From Bacillota bacterium (GTDB lineage Bacteria > Bacillota > Clostridia > Lachnospirales > Lachnospiraceae), in NCBI GenBank assembly GCA_023414355.1, contig JAEZOB010000022.1:110734-174733 (forward strand): a DNA stretch of 64,000 nucleotides, read 5' to 3'. Position numbers and translations under genes: made by a program. The notes beneath the pieces are model-generated. The model was given only the letters and a program-made list of their open reading frames with translations, made no database searches and was not told where the DNA came from. Shown here piece by piece: positions 52,688-61,435 of this stretch (positions within the stretch are counted from its first letter, which is position 1; each line of letters opens with the position of its first letter).

Positions 52688-52708
52688 TAGGTAACATGCT
52701 TGTTCCTA
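52688..52708 (-). promoter_or_regulatory. Candidate HxlR operator
   Basis: Imperfect inverted repeat TAGGTAAC / GTTCCTA about 30 bases upstream of the hxlR-type start. The rest of the 312-base gap 52660-52971 shows no gene; an open frame from 52870 is only an upstream extension of the next gene. Confidence 0.4.
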
Positions 52709-52971
52709 AACTTACCCTGATTATAACATGCTATGAATAAACTGTTAAGATAAAAATGCAGAGTTTTCCTTTTGCACTCCTTTTAAGAAGTAATAGAGCA
52801 GCATAAGCTGAAGCATTTTGCCAAGCAAAGCTATCAATTACAGAAGCATAAGAGAAGCCGGAGAAACGGGTGTTTACAAATATGTTAAAATACGCTAAAT
52901 TAGATGATAGCTTAGTCGTACTGGGATACAGGCAGAGGAGTAGAAAAGGAACTGAAATAGGGGGAGTTACC

Positions 52972-53763
52972 ATGAAAAGAAAAAGAATACATTGGTCAAC
53001 GGTCATATTTATCGCAGTATTACTGCTCTTTGTGGGATTTATTGCGAGTATTATTATGGCTTTTTACGGCAATCCGATTACAGCGGTAATCGCAACAGCA
53101 AAAATCCGCAATTATGTTGAGGATACCTATCCGAATATGGATTTAGAGGTTCCGAAAGCCGGTTACAACTTCAAATTTGAAGAATACATATCACATGTAG
53201 AATCAAAAACCAGTCCCGATACTCATTTTGATGTATCGTGGGTCAAAGGGAAGATATATGATACCTATGAAAGTTTTGTTACCCGACGAGGTAATACCTT
53301 TGATCGTTTGAGCCGTGAATTCAGAGACAGGGTAGAGCAAATCATTCAGAAGGAATTTCTGTATACAACCTCAATCCTACTTGTTGATCTGGGTAAGGAG
53401 GAACAGAATATAAGTCATCTGACACTGGACATGCCTCTCGATCCATCCAATCCGCCGATGCCGGCTAATCTGACAATTTACATTCTGAGTAACGATGTCA
53501 GCTATGAGTTTTTGAGTGCCAGATTACAGGAACTCCAGAGTATTATGGAGGAAAATAAAATTCCGATTGCCACATATTCAGTAGTGGTTGAGGAACCCTT
53601 GATAGAGGGTGAGGAAAAGGCGGCTCCGGATGGAGAAAACATCTATCTGTATGATTTTCCGTCTGAGAAGATTTCCTCGGACAATCTGGTTGAGGTGATA
53701 AAAGAGCATCAAAAGACCTGGGAAGCAAATAACTCAAAAGGTCCTGAAAAGGATAAAAGATGA
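52972..53763 (+). CDS. Membrane-anchored YfjL-like protein
   Basis: A 263-residue protein with one N-terminal membrane helix (about 10-33) and an outer domain. The start of that domain, YGNPITAVIATAKIRNYVEDTYPNMDLEV then GYNFKFEEYISHVES, resembles the YfjL-like family of Bacillus, whose function is unknown. ATG 52972 is chosen over 52870 because AGGGGGAG lies just upstream. The tail is acidic and charged. A 13-bp minisatellite begins about 55 bases after the stop. It lies in the accessory stretch between rplL and rpoB. Confidence 0.75.
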   Translation: MKRKRIHWSTVIFIAVLLLFVGFIASIIMAFYGNPITAVIATAKIRNYVEDTYPNMDLEVPKAGYNFKFEEYISHVESKTSPDTHFDVSWVKGKIYDTYESFVTRRGNTFDRLSREFRDRVEQIIQKEFLYTTSILLVDLGKEEQNISHLTLDMPLDPSNPPMPANLTIYILSNDVSYEFLSARLQELQSIMEENKIPIATYSVVVEEPLIEGEEKAAPDGENIYLYDFPSEKISSDNLVEVIKEHQKTWEANNSKGPEKDKR

Positions 53764-53817
53764 AGAATAAAAAAGAACATAGAGAAAGAACAATAGAAGG
53801 AACAAGAAGAACTAACA

Positions 53818-54090
53818 AGGAGATAGGACAAGGAGATAGGACATAGAGATAGGACAAGGAGATAGGACATAGAGATAGGACATAGAGATAGGACATAGAG
53901 ATAGGACATAGAGATAGGACATAGAGATAGGACATAGAGATAGGACATAGAGATAGGGCAAAGAGATAGGGCAAAGAGATAGGCCAGAGATAGGGCAAAG
54001 AGAACTAACAAAGAGATAGGGCAAAGAGATAGGCCAGAGAGATAGAACATGGAGATAGAACAAGAAAATGGGACAAGGAGTTAGAACAAG
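53818..54090 (+). repeat. Purine-rich 13-bp minisatellite
   Basis: About 14 units of the 13-bp motif GAGATAGGACATA and variants (ACAAG, GGGCAAA) in tandem, densest at 53830-53960, decaying towards 54090. One strand is almost all purine. It occupies most of the 420-base gap between the YfjL-like and DUF1330 genes. The period of 13 is not a multiple of 3, so it is not a coding repeat. Confidence 0.92.
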
Positions 54091-54183
54091 ACAGATATGA
54101 TAATATGGTAAGTATATTATTGCCCGTATTGAAGATAGGTTTGAAGCATGGATAAAAATGAATCAAGGGAAGGGGAGAACTAG

Positions 54184-54471
54184 ATGAGTGTTTATTTTAT
54201 TGCTCATATCAAGGTTCATGACGAGCAGGAGTATCAGAAGTACCTAAAAGGTTGTGATGAAGTATTTAGCAGATATCTCGGAGAATATCTTGCGGTGGAT
54301 GATCATCCTGAGCTTCTGGAAGGTAGCTGGGATTATTCCAAGGCGGTAATGATTCGCTTCCCGTCGAAAGAGGATTTTTACAGCTGGTATCATTCTGTAG
54401 AATATCAGGAGCTGCTACAGCACAGACTGAAGGGCGCAATTTGTGATACGATATTAGTGGATGGAAGATAG
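54184..54471 (+). CDS. DUF1330 domain protein
   Basis: A 95-residue soluble protein of the DUF1330 family, a ferredoxin-like (dimeric alpha/beta barrel) fold of unknown function. The family pattern is clear: YFIAHIKVHDEQEYQKYLKG at the start, then LEGSWDYSKAVMIRFPSKEDFYSWYHSVEYQEL. The length is typical. The ATG follows GGGGAG. A hairpin terminator at 54488-54543 follows and separates it from the convergent LRR gene. Confidence 0.88.
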   Translation: MSVYFIAHIKVHDEQEYQKYLKGCDEVFSRYLGEYLAVDDHPELLEGSWDYSKAVMIRFPSKEDFYSWYHSVEYQELLQHRLKGAICDTILVDGR

Positions 54472-54487
54472 AGGCAGAATACAAAAA

Positions 54488-54543
54488 AATAAAGAGCCCC
54501 CGAACGTTAGAATTTTGGATCTAATGTTTGAGGACTCTTTATT
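54488..54543. terminator. Bidirectional terminator between DUF1330 and LRR genes
   Basis: Outer arms AATAAAGAG (54488-54496) and CTCTTTATT (54535-54543), with further inner pairing around AACGTTAGA/TCTAATGTT. T/A runs lie on both sides. Confidence 0.82.
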
Positions 54544-54576
54544 CTTGGCATTCCATCTTAACGAATGACAAAGATC

Positions 54577-56625
54577 CTACTTTGAGTCTATGCTGTCGCC
54601 AATGATAAAGCCTATGTCATTTAATCGGGCATATTGTTCGGCATAAGAGCCTTTTGCTCCGACGATGATAAGAAACGGAGAACAATCTAAAAAGGCACCA
54701 GATCCAATTGAGGTCACTGATTCCGGAATATAAACCCGTGATAAGTTAACGTTATGAATAAAAGCACCTTTGCCTATCGTTGTAACAGAATCGGGGATCA
54801 TTATTTTGGTAAATGAACGGCATCCACGAAAGGTATATTTACCAATATGAGTTAAAGAGTTTGGCAATACGGGGCTCTTTAATCTTTCACAATTAGTGAA
54901 TGCATCATCGCCGATGTTTTGTAATGAATTTGGAAAGTTAATTGTCGTTAATCTGTAGCAATCGCTAAAGGCATTCTCTTCGATACTTGTGATGGTATCC
55001 GGCAGAGTAACACGGGTTAACTGTTCAGACCAGAGGCAGATACTATTTGGAATGGTTGTGATAGACTCCGGAAATGTGATACTCTTCACACCTGCTGTTA
55101 AGCCTAATAGGACGCTATTCACAACAACTAGTTTATTCTTTTTTATTTCATTCTTAAGCCACGGGGTATCAAAGGCAAAGCTACCTATGCTCTTCACAGA
55201 GTCCGGAATAGTGACCTCGGCTAGAGGAGTGTAGGCAAAAGCAAAATGACCTATGCTTTCCAGAGAAGGAGGTAAAATGACCTGCTGTAGATTGATACAA
55301 CTACAAAATGCATGGTTCCCAATACTCTTCACTGAGTCAGGAATATCGATTTTAGTTAAATTCTCACAATCATAAAAAGCATAACTACCAATGCTTGTAA
55401 CAGAGGCAGGGATACTGATATCGGTTAAATCGCTGCTCACACTAAAATAATCATCATTATGCGTGGCTTCCATGAAAGCGTAATCTTCGATACGGGTTAC
55501 TCCGTAGGGTATCTTGACTTGACCGTGGCAGGTATAACCATCGATCAATATGTGATTCAATATGACCAGTGGATTCTTCTTTCTCTGCTCATCCAACCAC
55601 GCAGTATCAGAGAAGGCAAAGGTACCGATGCTTTTTACTGAGTCCGGTATGACTATACTGGATAAATTATAATCAAAGTGAAAAGCTCCTTCGCCGATGA
55701 TCTCAACGGAAGCTGGTATCTTGATTTTCTTTAAGTTATTGCAGGTTGAAAAGGCGTGAGCGCCAATCTCTACTAAAGAATCAGGTAAGGTGATACCCGT
55801 TATGCCTTCATTGCATTCCACCCAGCTTGGATCATCAGCATTATATCGCGTATGGGAACTGATACTGTAATCATTTCCGATATCAAGCTCCTCTAAATAA
55901 CAAAAAGCATAATCCCCGATTTTTATCACGTTATCAGGAATCACAACATTTCCTGTACATAACTTACCATCAATAACTATGTTATTAACGATGACCAAAG
56001 GATTTTTTCTTCGCTCGGAATTCAGCCAGGGCGTATCATAAAATGCATGGGCTCCGATCTCAGTGACTGAGTCAGGGATTGATAGATCAGTTAAGCTCTT
56101 ACACATTGAAAAAGCTTCTATACCAATTTGAGTTACGCTATCTGGGATAATAATACTTTTCACTGCAGAGTTTTCGCAAAATGCATTATTACCGATTCTG
56201 GTTACAGAGTCAGGAATGGATACGTTCTTACTGTCTCCCAGATACTCAACCAGTTCTCCGTTATTTATAACAAAGCAGTCCTTATAAATTCGTTTGCTTT
56301 TCGTGGTAGGCACGTGGGTAGGCATTGAGTTGGAAGTGGCTTCCTCTGAGGCCAGATATAATATAGGAGCTTCTTGGTTGATTGTGCTGACAGATATACT
56401 TGAACTGTCAGAGATACTTGATTTGTAGGGTATGCTTGAACAGCTAGTCAGCTCGCTGACTGTGGTCTGAAGCTCCGTAGCTTCGGGATATTCAGATGAG
56501 ACGATGGTACTTTTTTTATTGCTTTTTGCCGTACAGGAACAAAAAAACACGATTAGAATTACTGCTATTCCGAATAAAATAAAGAGATTCTTATGATTCT
56601 TCCTATGATTTTGTGTTGTATGCAT
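54577..56625 (-). CDS. BspA-like leucine-rich repeat surface lipoprotein
   Basis: A 682-residue cell-surface protein. The N-terminus is a lipoprotein signal: basic start, hydrophobic stretch LFILFGIAVILIVFFC and a lipobox near FCSC (acylated Cys about residue 31). After a Ser/Thr-rich spacer come about 20 LRR_5 (BspA-type) repeats of the form SVTSIGSYAFYDCENLTKIDIPDSV. Repeats with WLNSERRKNPLVIVNN loops recur three times, suggesting internal duplication. The C-terminus ends without an anchor. Such proteins may bind host or plant surfaces or polymers. It has a good ribosome binding site, AAAGGAAAAG. Confidence 0.92.
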   Translation of the reverse strand: MHTTQNHRKNHKNLFILFGIAVILIVFFCSCTAKSNKKSTIVSSEYPEATELQTTVSELTSCSSIPYKSSISDSSSISVSTINQEAPILYLASEEATSNSMPTHVPTTKSKRIYKDCFVINNGELVEYLGDSKNVSIPDSVTRIGNNAFCENSAVKSIIIPDSVTQIGIEAFSMCKSLTDLSIPDSVTEIGAHAFYDTPWLNSERRKNPLVIVNNIVIDGKLCTGNVVIPDNVIKIGDYAFCYLEELDIGNDYSISSHTRYNADDPSWVECNEGITGITLPDSLVEIGAHAFSTCNNLKKIKIPASVEIIGEGAFHFDYNLSSIVIPDSVKSIGTFAFSDTAWLDEQRKKNPLVILNHILIDGYTCHGQVKIPYGVTRIEDYAFMEATHNDDYFSVSSDLTDISIPASVTSIGSYAFYDCENLTKIDIPDSVKSIGNHAFCSCINLQQVILPPSLESIGHFAFAYTPLAEVTIPDSVKSIGSFAFDTPWLKNEIKKNKLVVVNSVLLGLTAGVKSITFPESITTIPNSICLWSEQLTRVTLPDTITSIEENAFSDCYRLTTINFPNSLQNIGDDAFTNCERLKSPVLPNSLTHIGKYTFRGCRSFTKIMIPDSVTTIGKGAFIHNVNLSRVYIPESVTSIGSGAFLDCSPFLIIVGAKGSYAEQYARLNDIGFIIGDSIDSK

Positions 56626-56862
56626 GCTCTTTTCCTTTCTCTGAATCCATTATGTTTTGCTATGTTCTGATAATATACGCGCTATTTACGTGGAGTGCCG
56701 GTAAATAACATAGTAGGATAGTTTTACCATTAGACGATGTTTATATCTACTAGGTTCCAGATAATGTTAAATTATTTTCCAACTATTTCATCTACATATA
56801 GGTAATACTCAACATAGGAAGCTTCGTAGAAATAAATTGTGGTAGAGCATAGAAATGCACAG

Positions 56863-57140
56863 AAGACTCATAATTTTGGCTATGCAAAAATTAATTGATG
56901 AAAGGCCTGCGATTTTTTGCTTTGCTGGAAATTGCTCGTTAAACCAGTATCGCGATTTTTTACCGCGCAAAAAAATTCTCGTTAAAATTAAAAAAAGCCC
57001 AGAGGGCTTATACAGACTCATGAATTTCAGCCTTGCAGAAATTTATAAATTGAAGCAGACTCACGATTTTCTGCCTTACAGAAAATTGTTCGTTAAAATA
57101 GACTCATAAATTTTAGCTTCGCAAAAATTTATGAGTTAAA
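56863..57140 (+). repeat. Six tandem imperfect hairpin units upstream of rpoB
   Basis: Six units of about 40-45 bases, each with dyad symmetry around a GC-containing centre, for instance ATAAATTTT-AGCTTCGC-AAAAATTTAT (near 57106-57131). Units start near 56863, 56905, 56945, 57012, 57055 and 57100; most begin AGACTCA or CAGACTCA and end with GTTAAAA. A GCCC/GGGC hairpin interrupts them at 56996-57007. Confidence 0.8.
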
Positions 57141-57172
57141 AAAAGAAATCACAGTGGTGATTTCTTTTTTTA
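57141..57172 (+). terminator. Terminator upstream of the rpoB promoter
   Basis: AAAAGAAATCAC (57141-57152) with GTGATTTCTTTT (57157-57168), followed by T. It ends the hairpin-repeat region and insulates the rpoB promoter. Confidence 0.85.
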
Positions 57173-57222
57173 AATTGTATATATTTGTTTGTATAAAATC
57201 GAAAAAGTCGATAAATTTGGTG

Positions 57223-57251
57223 TTGACAGTGGACAATATGTGTGGTAATAT
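57223..57251 (+). promoter_or_regulatory. Promoter of rpoB-rpoC
   Basis: TTGACA (57223-57228) and TAATAT (57246-57251), 17-base spacer. A leader of about 180 bases follows up to the rpoB ATG; no known motif was recognised in it. The 815-base gap 56626-57440 otherwise holds the hairpin units and terminator above. Confidence 0.85.
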
Positions 57252-57440
57252 GAAAGATGCACTATTGTGGTGTTGTATGCCTAATTACTAATATTATAGC
57301 ATATATAAATCAAATTGAAAAGTAATTTTTTATTCAGAACAAAGATTAATATATGGGAAGTATTCTGAGAATTTCTTTTTCAGGATGAAATCGGTATATT
57401 AGTCAGAATTACTTATAAAAATTCAAGGGGTGAAACGTCA

Positions 57441-60400
57441 ATGGACAAGAACAGAATGCATCCAATTAAAGTTGGTAATAACGTTAGAATGAGTTACTCC
57501 AAACAAAAGGAAGTCCTGGAGATGCCCAATCTTATTGAAGTGCAGAAGGATTCCTACCAATGGTTTTTGGACGAGGGACTCAAAGAAGTATTTGAAGATA
57601 TTTCTCCGATTGCAGACTACAGCGGTCATCTGAGTCTGGAATTCGTGGATTTCGCGTTATGCGAGGATGACGTCAAGTACACAATTGAAGAGTGCAAGGA
57701 ACGAGATGCTACCTTTGCTGCTCCTTTGAAGGTAAAGGTAAGACTTCATAATAAAGAAAATAACGAGATCAACGAACACGATATTTTCATGGGAGACTTA
57801 CCGTTAATGACTGCTACCGGTACCTTCGTAATCAACGGTGCAGAAAGAGTTATTGTAAGCCAGTTAGTACGTTCCCCCGGTATATATTATGCAATAGATC
57901 ACGATAAGATTGGAAAGAAGCTATTCTCTTCCACAGTCATACCGAACAGAGGCGCATGGTTGGAATATGAGACAGATTCCAATGATGTTTTTTACGTACG
58001 TGTTGACCGTAACAGAAAGGTTCCGATCACTACCTTCGTAAGAGCTTTGGGTTATGGCACCAATGAAGAGATTAAAGCATTATTCGGTGAGGAGCCTAAG
58101 ATTCTTGCCAGCTTAGCGAAGGATCCCTCCACAGCAAAGGATCCGACTGGTAGCTATCAGGATGGCCTTCTTGAACTGTATAAGAAGTTGCGTCCCGGTG
58201 AGCCTTTGGCTGTCGAAAATGCAGAATCTTTACTGAACAGCATGTTCTTCGATGCAAGAAGATATGACCTCGCGAAAGTCGGCAGATATAAATTTAATAA
58301 GAAGCTTCATATGCGTAACCGTATTGTCGGCTTTGTATTATCTGAGGATGTAGTTGATAAATCTACCGGTGAGATTATTGCGGCAGCAGGAACTCAGGTG
58401 AATGACGCAATTGCAAGACAGATCCAGAACGCTGCAGTACCTTCCGTTATGGTACAAGCGGAGGAGCGTAACGTAAAAATCCTTTCCAACATGATGGTTG
58501 ATATTACTCATTATGTAGATGTTGACAGGAAGGAACTTGGCGTAACGGAGGATGTTTACTATCCTGTGCTTAAGAGCATTCTTGAGAATAACACCAATAT
58601 AGAGGACATCAAGGAAGCAATCAAGAAGAATATCAATGAACTGATTCCGAAGCATATTACTAAGGAAGACATTATTGCTTCTATCAATTATAACATCCAT
58701 CTGGAGTATGGCATCGGTAATAACGATGATATCGACCATTTGGGTAACAGAAGAATCAGAGCGGTGGGCGAACTCCTTCAGAACCAGTATCGAATCGGTC
58801 TCTCTCGTATGGAGCGTGTGGTTAGGGAAAGAATGACCACCCAGGATTTAGAAGGCATCAGTCCTCAATCCCTGATTAACATTAAGCCCGTAACTGCTGC
58901 AGTGAAGGAATTCTTCGGAAGCTCCCAGCTGTCCCAGTTCATGGATCAGCACAACCCTCTCGGTGAGTTAACTCATAAGAGACGTCTGTCAGCGCTCGGT
59001 CCCGGCGGTTTGTCCCGTGATAGAGCAGGTTTCGAGGTGCGAGACGTTCACTATTCCCATTACGGAAGAATGTGTCCGATTGAGACCCCCGAAGGTCCTA
59101 ACATCGGTTTGATCAACTCTCTTGCAACCTATGCAAGAATTAATGAATATGGCTTTGTAGAGGCCCCTTACCGTAAGGTAGACAAGAAGGATCCGATGAA
59201 TCCGAGAGTAACGGATGATGTAGTATATCTGACAGCGGATGAAGAGGATAAATATATCGTTGCTCAGGCGAACGAGGAACTCGATGACAATGGATTTTTT
59301 GTACGTTCCAGTGTTTCCGGTCGATATAAGGAAGAGACCTCTGAGTATGAGAAACAAAAGATTGACCTAATGGACGTATCCCCGAAGATGGTATTCTCCG
59401 TGGCTACAGCCTTAATTCCTTTCCTTGAGAACGACGATGCGAACCGTGCCCTCATGGGTGCGAACATGCAGCGTCAGGCTGTACCGCTTTTATTAACTGA
59501 GGCTCCCGTCGTTGGAACCGGTATTGAAGCAAAGGCAGCAATTGACTCTGGTGTTTGCGTTGTTGCGAAGAAGTCCGGTATCGTTGATCGAGTTACAGCA
59601 AAAGAAGTAGTAATCAAAAATGATGACAATACAAAATCCTCCTATCGTATGATCAAGTTCTCCAAGAGTAATCAGGGAACCTGTATCAATCAGAGACCGA
59701 TTGTATTCCGTGGTGACAGAATCGAGGCAGGTCAGGTTATTGCTGACGGTCCGTCCACTGCAAAGGGCGAGCTTGCGCTTGGTAAGAACCCGTTGATCGG
59801 ATTTATGACCTGGGAAGGTTATAACTATGAGGATGCGGTACTCTTAAGTGAGCGTCTGGTGCAGGAAGATGTCTATACTTCCGTGCATATTGAAGAGTAT
59901 GAAGCGGAATCCAGAGATACCAAACTGGGACCGGAAGAAATTACAAGAGATGTTCCCGGTGTCGGTGACGATGCACTCAAGGATCTCGATGAGAGAGGTA
60001 TCATCCGTATCGGTGCTGAGGTTCGTGCCGGAGATATCCTGGTTGGTAAGGTTACACCGAAGGGTGAGACAGAGCTGACTGCGGAAGAGAGACTCCTTAG
60101 AGCAATTTTCGGTGAGAAGGCAAGAGAAGTTCGTGATACTTCCCTGCGTGTTCCTCACGGTGAATATGGTATTATCGTAGATGCTAAGGTGTTTACAAGA
60201 GAGAACGGTGATGAGTTATCCCCTGGTGTGAACCAGACTGTTCGTGTATATATCGCACAGAAGAGAAAGATTCAGGTTGGTGACAAGATGGCTGGTCGTC
60301 ATGGTAATAAGGGTGTTGTTTCCCGCGTATTACCGGCAGAGGATATGCCTTTCTTACCGAATGGAAGACCCCTCGATATCGTGCTTAACCCGCTGGGTGT

Positions 60401-61391
60401 TCCTTCCCGTATGAATATCGGACAGGTACTTGAAATCCATTTGTCCTTAGCTGCAAAGGTTCTCGGTGTTGATATCTCTACTCCGGTATTTGACGGAGCA
60501 AACGAGTTTGACATCATGGATACTTTGGAAATCGCCAATGACTATGCGAATACAACATGGGAAGAATTCGAAACAAAATATAAAGACTCTCTGGATCCGG
60601 AATTGATGGAATATCTAGAGGCACATCCCGAGAACAGAGAGGATTGGAAGGGCGTTCCGATCAACCGTGATGGTAAGGTAAGACTTCGTGACGGAAGAAC
60701 CGGTGAATATTTCGATGGTTCAGTTACAGTAGGTTTCATGCATTACTTGAAGCTCCACCATCTGGTAGATGATAAGATCCATGCTCGTTCTACAGGACCT
60801 TACTCCTTAGTAACACAGCAGCCGTTAGGTGGTAAAGCACAATTCGGCGGACAGAGATTCGGTGAGATGGAGGTTTGGGCACTTGAGGCTTACGGTGCAG
60901 CTTACATCCTTCAGGAAATCCTGACAGTAAAATCCGATGATGTTACCGGTCGTGTTAAGACCTATGAAGCAATTATTAAGGGTGAGAACATCACAGAGCC
61001 CGGTATTCCCGAATCCTTTAAGGTATTACTGAAAGAGCTTCAGTCCTTAGCACTTGATGTTACAGTTCTGGATGAGAACGGTAACGAAGTGAAGATGACA
61101 GAAAGCATTGACTACGGTGATTCAGATTTGACTCCATTAATTGAGGGCGATAATAATAATTTCAGATATGACGAAGGTTATGAAGAAGCCGGCTTCACCC
61201 AGGCAAATGCAGAAGATCTCGATGCAGAAATCTTCGATATTTATGAAGACGAATCGGAAGATATACTGGAAGATGGAATTTATGAGGACGAAGAGGATGA
61301 AGAACCTGCGGAAAACATTTGTCCGAACTGTGGAGCAATCGTGGCGGAAGGCAGTAAGCGTTGTAAAGCATGCGGACAGTCTTTAACCTAA
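57441..61391 (+). CDS. rpoB: RNA polymerase beta subunit with C-terminal zinc ribbon
   Basis: Catalytic beta subunit of RNA polymerase, 1316 residues. Conserved regions are intact, including SQLSQFMDQHNPLGELTHKRRLSALGPGGLSRDRAGFEVRDVH (rifampicin pocket; Gln, Asp, His and Ser appear wild type) and the C-terminal GGKAQFGGQRFGEMEVWALEAYGAA. After the usual end, about residue 1240, come about 70 extra residues: an acidic linker (EDESEDILEDGIYEDEEDEE) and a zinc ribbon, CPNCGAIVAEGSKRCKAC. That tail is the oddity. It has its own promoter and is separated from rplL by about 6 kb. The ATG has AGGGGTG upstream. Confidence 0.98.
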   Translation: MDKNRMHPIKVGNNVRMSYSKQKEVLEMPNLIEVQKDSYQWFLDEGLKEVFEDISPIADYSGHLSLEFVDFALCEDDVKYTIEECKERDATFAAPLKVKVRLHNKENNEINEHDIFMGDLPLMTATGTFVINGAERVIVSQLVRSPGIYYAIDHDKIGKKLFSSTVIPNRGAWLEYETDSNDVFYVRVDRNRKVPITTFVRALGYGTNEEIKALFGEEPKILASLAKDPSTAKDPTGSYQDGLLELYKKLRPGEPLAVENAESLLNSMFFDARRYDLAKVGRYKFNKKLHMRNRIVGFVLSEDVVDKSTGEIIAAAGTQVNDAIARQIQNAAVPSVMVQAEERNVKILSNMMVDITHYVDVDRKELGVTEDVYYPVLKSILENNTNIEDIKEAIKKNINELIPKHITKEDIIASINYNIHLEYGIGNNDDIDHLGNRRIRAVGELLQNQYRIGLSRMERVVRERMTTQDLEGISPQSLINIKPVTAAVKEFFGSSQLSQFMDQHNPLGELTHKRRLSALGPGGLSRDRAGFEVRDVHYSHYGRMCPIETPEGPNIGLINSLATYARINEYGFVEAPYRKVDKKDPMNPRVTDDVVYLTADEEDKYIVAQANEELDDNGFFVRSSVSGRYKEETSEYEKQKIDLMDVSPKMVFSVATALIPFLENDDANRALMGANMQRQAVPLLLTEAPVVGTGIEAKAAIDSGVCVVAKKSGIVDRVTAKEVVIKNDDNTKSSYRMIKFSKSNQGTCINQRPIVFRGDRIEAGQVIADGPSTAKGELALGKNPLIGFMTWEGYNYEDAVLLSERLVQEDVYTSVHIEEYEAESRDTKLGPEEITRDVPGVGDDALKDLDERGIIRIGAEVRAGDILVGKVTPKGETELTAEERLLRAIFGEKAREVRDTSLRVPHGEYGIIVDAKVFTRENGDELSPGVNQTVRVYIAQKRKIQVGDKMAGRHGNKGVVSRVLPAEDMPFLPNGRPLDIVLNPLGVPSRMNIGQVLEIHLSLAAKVLGVDISTPVFDGANEFDIMDTLEIANDYANTTWEEFETKYKDSLDPELMEYLEAHPENREDWKGVPINRDGKVRLRDGRTGEYFDGSVTVGFMHYLKLHHLVDDKIHARSTGPYSLVTQQPLGGKAQFGGQRFGEMEVWALEAYGAAYILQEILTVKSDDVTGRVKTYEAIIKGENITEPGIPESFKVLLKELQSLALDVTVLDENGNEVKMTESIDYGDSDLTPLIEGDNNNFRYDEGYEEAGFTQANAEDLDAEIFDIYEDESEDILEDGIYEDEEDEEPAENICPNCGAIVAEGSKRCKACGQSLT

Positions 61392-61435
61392 GATAAGAGC
61401 AGAGTTTCATTCTAAAACGAAGGGAGAGCCAAAGG

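Noticed and set aside
53543..54063. Long minus-strand reading frames with repeated MSYLYVLSLCPI-type peptides
   Set aside because: They are read from the 13-bp minisatellite, which opens all three frames in turn; no ribosome binding site or known domain.
56863..57140. CRISPR array
   Set aside because: Units are contiguous, self-complementary and diverged, with no unique spacers and no cas genes nearby.
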